In this document: in pieces, positions 1 to 8,669 of the stretch
Layout of the letters: each line of letters begins with the position of its first letter
Numbering within the stretch: position 1 is the first letter of the stretch
Assembly: GCF_011383005.1 (NCBI RefSeq)
Contig: NZ_CP049935.1
Location: 2,232,001 to 2,296,000 of the forward strand
DNA length: 64,000 nt
Origin: Phycicoccus sp. HDW14
GTDB lineage: Bacteria > Actinomycetota > Actinomycetes > Actinomycetales > Dermatophilaceae
Direction: 5' to 3'
Notes under the pieces: generated by a model
What the model was told of the DNA's origin: nothing
The model's input: the letters and a program-made list of their open reading frames with translations, nothing else
The model's database searches: none
Translations under genes and position numbers: made by a program

Positions 1-792
1 GTCGTCGTGTTCCTGTTCTTCGTCCTCCCGCTGCTCGGCATGCTCGACTTCACGACGCAGGGGCCGGGCGGCCAGGGACGCACCCTCGCGACGTGGCGCA
101 CGCTCGCCGACGTCAGCACCATCTCCGTCGACTACCCGGCGCTGCGCGAGGGGTTCCTCGCCTCGGTCGGGCTCGCGGTCATCACCCCGGTCGTCATGCT
201 CCTGCTCCTCGTGCCGACGATGACGTGGGTGCGGCTGCGGCTGCCGGGGCTCTCGCGCACCGTCGAGTTCATCTGCCTCCTGCCGCTCACCGTGCCGGCC
301 ATCGTCCTCGTCGTCGGCCTCACACCGGTCTACGCGTGGGTCTACTACTTCCTCGGCTCCTCGACGCTCACCCTGGCGCTGGCCTACGTCATCCTCGTGC
401 TGCCGTACGCGTACCGCTCGCTCGACGCCGGCCTGCGCGCCATCGACGTGCGCACCCTCTCCGAGGCCGCCCGCTCCCTCGGGGCGAGCTGGTTCACGGT
501 GATGTGGCGGGTCATCCTGCCCAACCTGCGCACCGCCGTCCTGTCCGCCTCGTTCCTCTCCGTCGCGCTCGTGCTCGGGGAGTTCACCATCGCGAACCTG
601 TTCTCCAAGAAGAACCTCCAGGTCGCGATGTACGAGCTCGGCAAGTCCGACGCGAAGATCTCCGTCGCCGTCGGCCTCGCCGCCCTCGTGTTCGGCTTCG
701 TCGTGCTCTTCGCGATGTCCTTCGTCGGCAGCGCTCGGGCCGGCACCTCCCCCTTCTCCCGCCTCCGCCGCCGCAAGGAGCCGTCCGCATGA
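1..792 (+). CDS. ABC transporter permease, 3' part (spermidine/putrescine or sulfate/thiamine type)
   Basis: This is the C-terminal part of an inner-membrane permease of a binding-protein-dependent importer; its start lies before the window, because the frame is open from base 1. The visible 263 codons contain about five to six hydrophobic segments and a clear EAA loop, the ATPase docking site, at EAARSLGASWFTVMWRVILP. The substrate cannot be read from the sequence; the PotB/PotC, CysW and ThiP families all share this fold. Its stop overlaps the ATG of the ATPase gene (ATGA), so the two are translationally coupled. A partner permease and a binding protein are expected upstream of the window. 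Confidence 0.85.
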   Translation, partial: VVVFLFFVLPLLGMLDFTTQGPGGQGRTLATWRTLADVSTISVDYPALREGFLASVGLAVITPVVMLLLLVPTMTWVRLRLPGLSRTVEFICLLPLTVPAIVLVVGLTPVYAWVYYFLGSSTLTLALAYVILVLPYAYRSLDAGLRAIDVRTLSEAARSLGASWFTVMWRVILPNLRTAVLSASFLSVALVLGEFTIANLFSKKNLQVAMYELGKSDAKISVAVGLAALVFGFVVLFAMSFVGSARAGTSPFSRLRRRKEPSA

Positions 793-1859
793 GCGCCACC
801 GCCACCGCGCAGGGCACGCCCGTCCAGCTGACCGACCTGCGCCGCGTCTACGGAGGCGTCGCCGCGCTCGACGGGCTGACGCTGCACCTCGAGCCCGGCG
901 AGCTCGTCGCGCTGCTCGGGCCGTCCGGCTGCGGCAAGACCACCGCCCTGCGCTGCCTCGCCGGGCTCGAGGACCCCGACTCCGGCACCATCGAGGTCGG
1001 CGGCCGCGACGTCACCCGCATCCCGACGAACAAGCGCGACATGGGGATGGTCTTCCAGGCCTACAGCCTCTTCCCGCACATGACGGCCCGCCAGAACGTC
1101 GAGTTCGGCCTCGAGCTGCGGGGTCGCGACCGCTCGGCGCGCCGGGCCCGGGCCGCCGAGATGCTCGACCTCGTCGGGCTGGGGAAGCACGCCGACAAGT
1201 ACGCCCACCAGATGTCCGGCGGCCAGCAGCAGCGGGTGGCCCTGGCGCGCGCGCTGGCCATCGAGCCGCAGGTGCTGCTCCTCGACGAGCCGCTCTCGGC
1301 GCTCGACGCGAAGGTGCGCACCCAGCTGCGCGACGAGATCCGGCGCATCCAGCTCGAGGTCGGCACGACGACGCTGTTCGTCACGCACGACCAGGAGGAG
1401 GCGCTCGCCGTCGCCGACCGGGTCGGGGTCATGTCGACCGGCCGGCTCGAGCAGGTCGCCGCACCGGCCGAGCTCTACACCTCCCCGCGCACCCCGTTCG
1501 TCGCCGACTTCGTCGGGCTGACCAACCGGCTGCGCGCGCGGGTCGAGGGCGGCCGGGCCCAGGTGCTGGGCGGAAGCATCCCGCTGCTCGAGGGCTCGGC
1601 CACCGGCCCCGACGTCGTCGTGCTCGTGCGCCCGGAGGGGGTCACGGTCGCGCCGGCCGAGGGCGCGTCGGCCGCCGGGTCGGCGAGCGTCGTCAGCGCG
1701 AGCTTCCTCGGCGGGCACGGACGCGTCATCGCCCGCACCACCGACGACGAGCTGGTCACCGTGCAGGTGCCGAACACCGACGTCACGCGGTACCGGCCGG
1801 GCGACGCGGTGGTCCTCGGCCCCCGCGGCGACGCGGCCCTCGCCGTCTCGGCCGACTAG
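789..1859 (+). CDS. ABC importer ATP-binding protein, PotA-like with TOBE domain
   Basis: This 356-residue ATPase powers the importer whose permease precedes it. It has Walker A GPSGCGKTT near residue 39, a Q-loop in MVFQAYSLFPHM, the signature MSGGQQQRVALARAL, Walker B VLLLDEPLSALD and the switch histidine in LFVTHDQEEAL. The last ~110 residues form a TOBE-type regulatory region (VLVRPEGV, then a second beta-rich stretch), as in PotA, CysA and FbpC. The start is the ATG overlapping the permease stop. The stop TAG shares the palindrome CTAG with the stop of the convergent minus-strand gene. Substrate is unassigned; polyamine, thiamine, sulfate or iron are all possible. Confidence 0.9.
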   Translation: MSATATAQGTPVQLTDLRRVYGGVAALDGLTLHLEPGELVALLGPSGCGKTTALRCLAGLEDPDSGTIEVGGRDVTRIPTNKRDMGMVFQAYSLFPHMTARQNVEFGLELRGRDRSARRARAAEMLDLVGLGKHADKYAHQMSGGQQQRVALARALAIEPQVLLLDEPLSALDAKVRTQLRDEIRRIQLEVGTTTLFVTHDQEEALAVADRVGVMSTGRLEQVAAPAELYTSPRTPFVADFVGLTNRLRARVEGGRAQVLGGSIPLLEGSATGPDVVVLVRPEGVTVAPAEGASAAGSASVVSASFLGGHGRVIARTTDDELVTVQVPNTDVTRYRPGDAVVLGPRGDAALAVSAD

Positions 1860-2362
1860 GCCGACCGGGCCGGCTGCCCGGGAGCGTCCGCCGCGACACC
1901 GCGACGGGCCAGCCGGTCGCCGACGACCACGAGCACGGCGGTGGCCGCGGCGAGCGTGGCCAGGGCCGTGGCGGCCCCGAGTCGCTCGTCGACGGCGAAG
2001 GTGGGGATCATCCGCGAGGGCAGGGCGACGGCGAAGACCATCGCGACGACCGACCCCAGCCAGCTGCCCACCATGTTGCCGCGGTGCCCGCGGACGTCGC
2101 CGCGCCGGATGGCCAGCAGCCCGAGGGTCACCGTGACGAGCGTGACGAGGCTGAGGATGTGCAGCCAGCTGAAGGCGCCGTCGCGCAGGTGGCGGATCCA
2201 GAACGAGGACACCGCGGTCCACAGCATGAGGACGACCCAGACCCGGCCGAGCAGGCGGTGCCTGGTGTCGCCCTTGCGGCGTGACAGCTGGACGACACCG
2301 AGGCCGACCGAGACGACGGCCGCGGTGACGTGGGAGACGAGGAGGAGGGTCCAGGCGTGCAC
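1856..2362 (-). CDS. DUF2306 family membrane protein
   Basis: This 168-residue protein has four to five predicted membrane helices. The central block LLGRVWVVLMLWTAVSSFW followed by FSWLHILSL and RRGDVRGHRGNM is typical of DUF2306 (YozB-like) proteins, where the histidines and arginines sit at helix ends. Function in the family is unknown. The GTG start lies 2 bases after the stop of the upstream MarR-type gene on the same strand, so the two probably form one operon and the regulator may control it. Its stop overlaps the ABC ATPase stop on the other strand by 4 bases. Confidence 0.8.
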   Translation of the reverse strand: MHAWTLLLVSHVTAAVVSVGLGVVQLSRRKGDTRHRLLGRVWVVLMLWTAVSSFWIRHLRDGAFSWLHILSLVTLVTVTLGLLAIRRGDVRGHRGNMVGSWLGSVVAMVFAVALPSRMIPTFAVDERLGAATALATLAAATAVLVVVGDRLARRGVAADAPGQPARSA

Positions 2363-2364
2363 GG

Positions 2365-2778
2365 TCAGTCCTTCCGGAGAACGGTGGAGAGGGTGGTGAC
2401 GACGTGGAGGAGGTCGTCGGGATCGGCCCCGACGGCCCGGACCGCGTCGTCGAAGCGGTCACCGAGCACGGCGCTGGACGCGGTGAGGCGGGTGACGCCC
2501 TCGGGCGTCAGGGCCAGCTCGCGGCGGTTGCCGTGCCCGCGGCCGACCTCGAGCAGCCCGTCGGCGGCGAGGCCGGCGACCATCCGGCTCGTCGCCGCCT
2601 CGCTCGCACCGAGCCCGTCGGCGAGCTCGCGCTGGGTGGGTCGGTCGAGGCGCGAGACGTGGAGCAGGACGAGGTAGCGCCGGTAGGTCAGGCCGCTCCC
2701 CGAGCGGGCCAGGAGGGCCTCGGCGCGGCGGTCCATCAGGGCGACGAGGACGTGGAGCTCGTGGGCGAGGGTGGGCAC
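2365..2778 (-). CDS. MarR family transcriptional regulator
   Basis: This is a 137-residue winged-helix regulator. The recognition region RPTQRELADGLGASEAATSRMVAGLAADGLLEVGRG and the wing NRRELALTPEG match MarR proteins. I chose the GTG at 2778 because the alternative in-frame ATG at 2808 lies inside a double inverted repeat that looks like the operator; starting at 2778 leaves that element wholly upstream. It probably represses itself, the downstream DUF2306 gene, and possibly the divergent punA. Its ligand cannot be predicted. The upstream start remains possible and would add ten residues. Confidence 0.85.
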   Translation of the reverse strand: MPTLAHELHVLVALMDRRAEALLARSGSGLTYRRYLVLLHVSRLDRPTQRELADGLGASEAATSRMVAGLAADGLLEVGRGHGNRRELALTPEGVTRLTASSAVLGDRFDDAVRAVGADPDDLLHVVTTLSTVLRKD

Positions 2779-2789
2779 GTCCCCTAGAC

Positions 2790-2815
2790 TTGCACATGCA
2801 ACTTGCATGCGCAAG
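2790..2815. promoter_or_regulatory. Composite inverted-repeat operator between MarR gene and punA
   Basis: Two adjacent inverted repeats occur here: TTGCACATGCAA (2790-2801, 5-base arms, 2-base centre) and CTTGCATGCGCAAG (2802-2815, 5-base arms, 4-base centre). The sequence lies just upstream of the MarR GTG start and 33 bases before the punA -10 box. TTGC...GCAA dyads are typical of MarR operators, so autoregulation is the simplest reading. Confidence 0.6.
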
Positions 2816-2847
2816 GTACCTGGTCGCCCCGTGTCCACCCGCGTCGC

Positions 2848-2853
2848 TAGGCT
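2848..2853 (+). promoter_or_regulatory. -10 box of a leaderless punA promoter
   Basis: TAGGCT lies exactly six bases before the GTG start of punA, which would place the transcription start on the start codon. The same arrangement recurs before many genes in this window and supports the start chosen for punA. Confidence 0.55.
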
Positions 2854-2859
2854 GCGCCC

Positions 2860-3699
2860 GTGACCGACACCGCCGCCGCCCACGACCTCTCCGACCCCGC
2901 CACCGACCCGTTCGAGGTCGCCCGCGCCGCCGCCGCCGTCATCGCCGAGCGCACCGGGGCCGAGCGCCACGACGTCGCGCTCGTGCTCGGCAGCGGCTGG
3001 GGCCAGGCCGGCGACCTCGTCGGCGAGACCCTGGCCACCATCGAGAACACCGACGTCCCGGGCTTCGGCAAGGCGGCGGTCGCCGGGCACAGCGGGTCGA
3101 TGCGCTCGGTGGCCATCGGCGACACCGGCCGTCGTGCCCTCGTCTACGGCACCCGCACCCACTTCTACGAGGGCCGCGGCGTGCGGGCGGTCGTCCACGG
3201 GGTGCGCACGGCCGCCGCGGCCGGCTGCTCGACCATCGTCATCACCAACGGCTGCGGCGGGCTGAACCCCGACTGGGCGCCCGGCACACCGGTGCTCATC
3301 AGCGACCACATCAACCTCACCGCGCACTCCCCCATCGAGGGCGCCAACTTCGTCGACCTCACCGACCTGTACTCGCCGCGGCTGCGGGCGGTCGCGCAGG
3401 AGGTCGACCCCACCCTCGACGAGGGCGTGTACGTGCAGTTCCGCGGCCCCCACTACGAGACCCCGGCCGAGGTGCGGATGGCCAAGGTGCTCGGCGGCGA
3501 CCTCGTCGGCATGTCCACCTCGCTCGAGGCGATCGCGGCCCGGCAGAGCGGCCTCGAGGTGCTCGGCGTCTCGCTCGTCACGAACGCGGCGGCCGGCATC
3601 TCCCCCGACCCGCTGAGCCACGAGGAGGTCCTCGAGGCCGGGCGGGCCGCCGCCGACCGCTGCGGTCGGCTGCTCGCGGCCGTCGTCGGACGCATCTGA
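2860..3699 (+). CDS. punA: Purine nucleoside phosphorylase
   Basis: This 279-residue enzyme phosphorolyses (deoxy)inosine and (deoxy)guanosine to base plus (deoxy)ribose 1-phosphate in purine salvage. It belongs to the trimeric PNP family: phosphate-binding LVLGSGWGQ near residue 43, GTRTHFYEG, ITNGCGGLN, FRGPHYETPAEVRM with the catalytic Glu, and VTNAAAG near the purine site. Length matches mycobacterial PNPs (about 270). The GTG start is set by the -10 box six bases upstream. The gene is followed 11 bases later by a phospho-sugar mutase, which would handle the sugar phosphate product. Confidence 0.93.
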   Translation: MTDTAAAHDLSDPATDPFEVARAAAAVIAERTGAERHDVALVLGSGWGQAGDLVGETLATIENTDVPGFGKAAVAGHSGSMRSVAIGDTGRRALVYGTRTHFYEGRGVRAVVHGVRTAAAAGCSTIVITNGCGGLNPDWAPGTPVLISDHINLTAHSPIEGANFVDLTDLYSPRLRAVAQEVDPTLDEGVYVQFRGPHYETPAEVRMAKVLGGDLVGMSTSLEAIAARQSGLEVLGVSLVTNAAAGISPDPLSHEEVLEAGRAAADRCGRLLAAVVGRI

Positions 3700-3710
3700 G
3701 GTCGGGCGCC

Positions 3711-5387
3711 GTGGGCACGACGACCGACCTCGACACCCTCCTCGACGCCGCCCGCGCCTGGGCCGCCGACGACCCGGACCCCGCCACGCGGACCGAGCTC
3801 GAGGACCTCGCCGACCGGGCCGCCGATGGTGACGACGCCGCGCGCGAGGAGCTCGCCGACGCGATGTCGGGGATGCTCGAGTTCGGCACGGCCGGGCTGC
3901 GCGGGAAGCTCGGCGGCGGACCGAACCGGATGAACCGGGCCGTCGTCATCCGGGCCGCGGCCGGCCTCACGGCGTACCTGCGGACCCTCGACCCGGAGCC
4001 GTTCGTCGTCGTCGGCTACGACGCTCGGACCAACTCCGACGTCTTCGCGCACGACACGTGCGCGGTCGTCGTCGGGATGGGCGGGCGGGCCGTCGTGCTC
4101 CCCCACCCGCTGCCGACCCCGGTGCTGGCCTACGCGATCCGCCACCTCGGCGCCGACGCCGGCGTCATGGTCACCGCGTCGCACAACCCGCCGCAGGACA
4201 ACGGGTACAAGGTCTACGTCGGCGACGGCTCGCAGATCGTGCCGCCGGTCGACGGGCTCATCGCGGGACGGATCGCCGCCGTGGCGTCGGTCGCGTCGGT
4301 CCCCCGGGCCACCGACGGCTGGGACACCCTCGGCGACGACGTGCTCGAGGCCTACCTCGCCGACGTCGTCACCGTCGTCTCGCCCGACAGCCCGCGCGAC
4401 CTCACCGTCGTGCACACCGCGCTGCACGGCGTCGGGTCCGAGACCGTGCGCCGCGCGTTCCTCGCCGCGGGGTACGCGGCGCCGATCCCGGTGGCCTCGC
4501 AGGCCGAGCCCGACCCGATGTTCCCGACCGTCTCCTTCCCCAACCCGGAGGAGCCCGGCGCGATGGACGCCGCCCTCGAGCTGGCCGAGCAGACCTCGCC
4601 CGACGTCGTCATCGCCAACGACCCGGACGCCGACCGCTGCGCCGTCGCGGTGCCCGGGCCGGGCGGCTGGCGGATGCTGCGCGGCGACGAGGTCGGGGCG
4701 CTGCTGGGCTCGCACGTGCTGTCGCAGGGCGTCGAGCAGGACTCTCCCGACGCCGTGTTCGCGAACTCCATCGTCTCCTCCCGGCTGCTCGCGGCGATGT
4801 GCCGGGCGGCCGGCGTCCGGCACGAGGAGACGCTCACCGGCTTCAAGTGGATCGGGCGCGTGCCGGGCCTGCGGTACGGGTACGAGGAAGCGCTGGGGTA
4901 CTGCGTCGACCCCGGCCACGTCCGCGACAAGGACGGCGTCTCGGCCGCCCTGGTCGTCGCCGAGCTCGCGGCCACCCTCAAGGCCGAGGGCCGTGGCCTC
5001 GTCGACCGGCTCGACGAGCTGGCCCGCGAGCACGGGGTGCACGCGACCGACGCCCTCTCGGTGCGGGTCGAGGACCTCTCGCTCATCGGTCGCGTCATGG
5101 ACCGGCTGCGCGCATCCCCGCCGTCGTCCGTGGCCGGTGTGGAGGTCACGCGCGTCGACGACCTGGCCCGCGGCGACGGCGGCCTGCCGCCCACCGAGGG
5201 GCTGCGCTGGTTCCTCGCCGACGACTCGCGCGTCATCGTCCGGCCGTCGGGCACCGAGCCCAAGCTCAAGGTCTACCTCGAGGTCGTCGAGCCGGTCACC
5301 GCCGACGACCTGCGCGGGGCCCGCGAGCGCGCGGCCACCCGGCTGGCCGCGCTGCGGGCCGACCTCGAGGAAGCCACCCGCCCCTGA
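3711..5387 (+). CDS. Phospho-sugar mutase (phosphomannomutase/phosphoglucomutase/phosphopentomutase type)
   Basis: This 558-residue alpha-D-phosphohexomutase family enzyme moves phosphate between C1 and C6 (or C5) of sugars. The phosphoserine loop VTASHNPPQDNGYK, the metal loop NDPDADRCAV, the sugar-specificity loop around GYEEALGY and the phosphate-binding loop RPSGTEPKLKVY are all intact. The length and the N-terminal FGTAGLRGKLGGG motif fit the long PGM2/PMM2-like subgroup, some of which are phosphopentomutases. Its position 11 bases after punA favours a ribose-1-P to ribose-5-P role in nucleoside breakdown, though supply of mannose-1-P for the distant manC and polysaccharide genes is an alternative. 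Confidence 0.88.
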   Translation: MGTTTDLDTLLDAARAWAADDPDPATRTELEDLADRAADGDDAAREELADAMSGMLEFGTAGLRGKLGGGPNRMNRAVVIRAAAGLTAYLRTLDPEPFVVVGYDARTNSDVFAHDTCAVVVGMGGRAVVLPHPLPTPVLAYAIRHLGADAGVMVTASHNPPQDNGYKVYVGDGSQIVPPVDGLIAGRIAAVASVASVPRATDGWDTLGDDVLEAYLADVVTVVSPDSPRDLTVVHTALHGVGSETVRRAFLAAGYAAPIPVASQAEPDPMFPTVSFPNPEEPGAMDAALELAEQTSPDVVIANDPDADRCAVAVPGPGGWRMLRGDEVGALLGSHVLSQGVEQDSPDAVFANSIVSSRLLAAMCRAAGVRHEETLTGFKWIGRVPGLRYGYEEALGYCVDPGHVRDKDGVSAALVVAELAATLKAEGRGLVDRLDELAREHGVHATDALSVRVEDLSLIGRVMDRLRASPPSSVAGVEVTRVDDLARGDGGLPPTEGLRWFLADDSRVIVRPSGTEPKLKVYLEVVEPVTADDLRGARERAATRLAALRADLEEATRP

Positions 5388-5460
5388 ACGGCTCCTGACC
5401 CGCTCCCCACCTGTCGAACGTTGCTGGCGCCCCCTGCCGGCCGGTCGATATCGTCGGCCG

Positions 5461-6071
5461 GTGACCTCGCAGGGTGGCACCACCCCGGCGGCCCGACTCC
5501 CGCGGTCGGTCAGCCGACGCACGGTCGCGGCCGGGGCCGCGTGGAGCGTGCCGGTCATCGCCGTCGGTGCCGCCGCGCCGGCCATGGCCGCCTCGCGCTG
5601 CGGCCCCTCGCCGGCTTCGCCACGCCACCCTGGACCCTGACGACGAGCGGCACCAGCGTCGCCGGCACCGGGGCCGTCACCCTGAGCGGCGGCACCTTCG
5701 AGCAGACCCTCGACGCGGCGCGCGGCTCGACGTTCGTCGCCACGGTCTCCACGTCGCTCGCCGTCGTCGCCGGGGTGGTCTACACCTTCGTCCTCAGCTT
5801 CCGGGCCTACGTCACGAACACCCAGCCGATGCGGACCTTCCTCGACGTCCAGGGCTCGCCGCTCACCGGCGCCGCCCTCGTCGACACCTCGAGCCTGGCG
5901 GTCAACTCGGGGGGCAGCTACCACGTCTCCTCGCGCACGGCGTCCTACGTCGCGACGTCGACGGGGACGGTGACGGTGGCCGTGCGCACGAGCATCAGCA
6001 CCCCGGGCAACACCTCGGCCACGAGTGGCGACGACATGCTCGTCTACCCGCTGGTCCTCAGCTGCGCCTGA
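5461..6071 (+). CDS. Small secreted protein with Tat-like leader, frame interrupted
   Basis: The GTG at 5461 opens a leader with SVSRRTVAAGAAWSVPVIAV then AAAPAMAAS, a twin-arginine-like export signal common in small actinobacterial surface proteins, with likely cleavage after AMA. The frame stops at 5640, but the mature part continues in the -1 frame from about 5607 to 6071, giving about 203 residues if one C is added to the CCCC run at 5604-5607. The mature part is a Ser/Thr/Val/Gly-rich beta-type sequence ending in PLVLSCA, with a possible disulfide between its two cysteines. No enzymatic motif is visible; an envelope or surface protein is my guess. Confidence 0.6.
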
Positions 6072-6195
6072 CCTCGAGGCGGGGTCCGCCGCCGCTGCCG
6101 ACCGGCCGCGGTGGTGGCAGAACGTGACAGGACCGCCGCCTCGGCGTCGTCCGGAGGTGCCCGCTCCGGGGGCGTCCGGGGCCTCGGGACCCCCG

Positions 6196-6201
6196 TACAC
6201 T
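6196..6201 (+). promoter_or_regulatory. -10 box of a leaderless deoC promoter
   Basis: TACACT lies six bases before the GTG start of deoC, so the transcript probably begins at the start codon. No Shine-Dalgarno-like sequence is needed or obvious. Confidence 0.55.
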
Positions 6202-6207
6202 CTCGGG

Positions 6208-7196
6208 GTGAGCACCGCGACCGACCTCGACCCCACGGCGCGCGCCCGCGACATCCTCGGGGTGTCCCGCCTGACCAACTCCGCACTCACCGGCTGGCTG
6301 CACGGCCTGCCCGGCGTGGACCAGGTCGGCTGCGAGGCCCGCGCGGCGGCCCTGTCCACCCGCTCGATCAAGACGACGAGCAAGGCGTGGGCCATCGACA
6401 CCGCCATCTCGATGATCGACCTGACGACGCTCGAGGGCGCCGACACCCCGGCAAGGTCCGCGGCCTGGCCACGCGTGCGCTCGTGCCCGACCCGAGCGAC
6501 CTCTCCACCCCCAGCCCCGCGGCAGTCTGCGTCTACGGCGACATGGTGCCGTTCGCCCGTGAGGTCATCGGCGACCGCGCCGTCAACATCGCCGCCGTCG
6601 CCACCGCGTTCCCCAGCGGCCGGGCCAGCCGGGCGGTCAAGCTCGCCGACACCCGTGACGCCGTGGCCAACGGCGCCGACGAGATCGACATGGTCATCGA
6701 CCGCGGCGCCTTCCTCGCCGGCGACTACCTCGGCGTCTTCCGCGAGATCGCCGAGACCAAGGAGGCCTGCGGCGACGCGCGCCTCAAGGTGATCATGGAG
6801 ACCGGCGAGCTCGTCACCTACGACAACGTGCGCCGCGCCTCGTGGCTCTCGATGCTCGCCGGCGGCGACTTCATCAAGACCTCCACGGGCAAGATCTCCC
6901 CTGCCGCGACCCTGCCGGTGACGCTCGTCATGCTCGAGGCCGTCCGCGACTGGCGCGACGCCACGGGCGAGCAGGTCGGCGTCAAGCCGGCCGGCGGCAT
7001 CCGCACGAGCAAGGACGCCATCAAGTTCCTCGTCACCGTGTCCGAGGTCGCGGGCGAGGAGTGGCTGACCAACGAGTGGTTCCGCTTCGGCGCCTCGAGC
7101 CTGCTCAACGACCTCGTGCTGCAGCGGCAGAAGATGACGACGGGCGCCTACTCCGGCGCCGACTACGTCGCCGACGACGCCCCCAGCGGCTACTGA
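6208..7196 (+). CDS. deoC: Deoxyribose-phosphate aldolase, frame interrupted once
   Basis: The enzyme splits 2-deoxyribose 5-phosphate into acetaldehyde and glyceraldehyde 3-phosphate. Catalytic features of the class I aldolase are present: GGDFIKTSTGK with the Schiff-base lysine, GVKPAGGIRTSKDAI with the second lysine, and ADEIDMVID. The reading frame breaks at 6446-6452, where ACCCCGGCAAG should encode Thr-Pro-Gly-Lys; one extra G restores about 329 residues, normal for the long actinobacterial DeoC. The GTG start fits the -10 box at 6196. Two aldehyde dehydrogenase-like genes follow directly, suiting oxidation of the acetaldehyde product. Confidence 0.88.
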
Positions 7197-7222
7197 CCCA
7201 CCCCGACCAGCAAGGACACCCG

Positions 7223-8669
7223 ATGCCCACCTTCGAGTACGCGCCGGCCCCGAGTCCCGGGCGGTCGTCGACATCGCGAGCAGCCACGGCCTGTTCATCG
7301 GCGGCGAGTTCGTCGAGGCCACCGGCGGCAAGCCGTTCAAGACCGTCAACCCCGCCACCGAGGAGGTCCTCTCCGAGGTCTCCGAGGCGACCGCCGACGA
7401 CGTCGACGCCGCCGTGCGCGCCGCCCGCAGCGCCTACACCCGCGTCTGGTCGCGGATGAGCGGCGCCGACCGCGGCAAGTACCTCTACCGGATCGCCCGC
7501 ATCCTCCAGGAGCGGGCCCGCGAGTTCGCCGTCCTCGAGACGCTCGACAACGGCAAGCCGATCAAGGAGAGCCGCGACGTCGACATCCCGCTCGTCGCGG
7601 CGCACTTCTTCTACCACGCGGGCTGGGCCGACAAGCTGTCGTACGCGGCGCTCGGCGACGACCCGCGGCCGGTCGGCGTCGTCGGCCAGGTCATCCCGTG
7701 GAACTTCCCGCTGCTCATGCTCGCCTGGAAGGTCGCCCCGGCCCTCGCGTGCGGCAACACGGTCGTGCTCAAGCCGGCCGAGACCACACCGCTCACCGCG
7801 CTGCTCTTCGCCGAGGTCTGCCAGCAGGCCGAGCTGCCCCGGGCGTCGTCAACATCGTCACTGGCGCGGGCGCCACCGGGCAGGCCATCGTCGACCACCC
7901 GGGCATCGACAAGCTCGCGTTCACCGGGTCGACCAACGTCGGCAAGATGATCGCCCGCTCGATCGCCGGAACGCGCAAGAAGGCCACCCTCGAGCTCGGC
8001 GGCAAGGGCGCGAACATCATCTTCGACGACGCCCCGGTCGACCAGGCCGTCGAGGGCATCGTCAACGGCATCTTCTTCAACCAGGGCCACGTGTGCTGCG
8101 CAGGCAGCCGGATCCTGGTGCAGGAGAACGTCGCCGACGAGGTCGTGCGCCGGCTGAAGCGCCGCCTCGGCACCCTGCGCGTCGGCGACCCGATGGACAA
8201 GAACACCGACGTCGGTGCCATCAACAGCCGCGCGCAGCTGACCCGCATCGAGGAGCTGACGGCCGCCGGCGCCGCCGAGGGTGCCGAGCGCTGGGACTCC
8301 GGCTGCGAGCTGCCCACCGCCGGGTTCTGGTTCCGCCCCACCGTGTTCACCGACGTCTCGCAGTCGCACCGCATCGCCCAGGAGGAGATCTTCGGGCCGG
8401 TCGTCTCGGTGCTCACGTTCCGCACCCCGGGCGAGGCGGTCGCCAAGGCGAACAACACGCCGTACGGCCTCTCGGCCGGCATCTGGACCGAGAAGGGCAG
8501 CCGCATCCTCTGGATGGCCGACCAGCTGCGCGCCGGTGTGGTGTGGGCCAACACGTTCAACAAGTTCGACCCCACCTCGCCGTTCGGCGGGTACAAGGAG
8601 TCCGGCTACGGCCGCGAGGGCGGCCGCCACGGGCTCGAGGCCTACGTGAAGACGGGAGCGCAGCAGTGA
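7223..8669 (+). CDS. NAD(P)-dependent aldehyde dehydrogenase, frame interrupted twice
   Basis: This ALDH superfamily enzyme probably oxidises acetaldehyde made by DeoC. Visible motifs are VGQVIPWNFPLLM (cofactor loop), LKPAETTP, FTGSTNVGK, the general-base Glu in LELGGKGANI, and the catalytic Cys in NQGHVCCAGSR, then EEIFGPVVSV and SPFGGYKESGYGRE at the C-terminus. The frame breaks near 7251 (GGCCCCGAG) and near 7840 (CTGCCCCGGGC); adding one base at each gives 482 residues, the family norm. ATG at 7223 follows deoC by 26 bases. Its stop overlaps the GTG of the short ALDH-like gene. Confidence 0.88.

Noticed and set aside
3453-7358. A 1301-codon open frame on the minus strand, and several similar ones (384-2462, 15448-17748, 50713-53577, 57785-60988 upstream half).
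   Set aside because: They are antisense or alternative-frame shadows of clear genes in GC-rich DNA, rich in Arg/Gly/Ala/Pro with no motifs.
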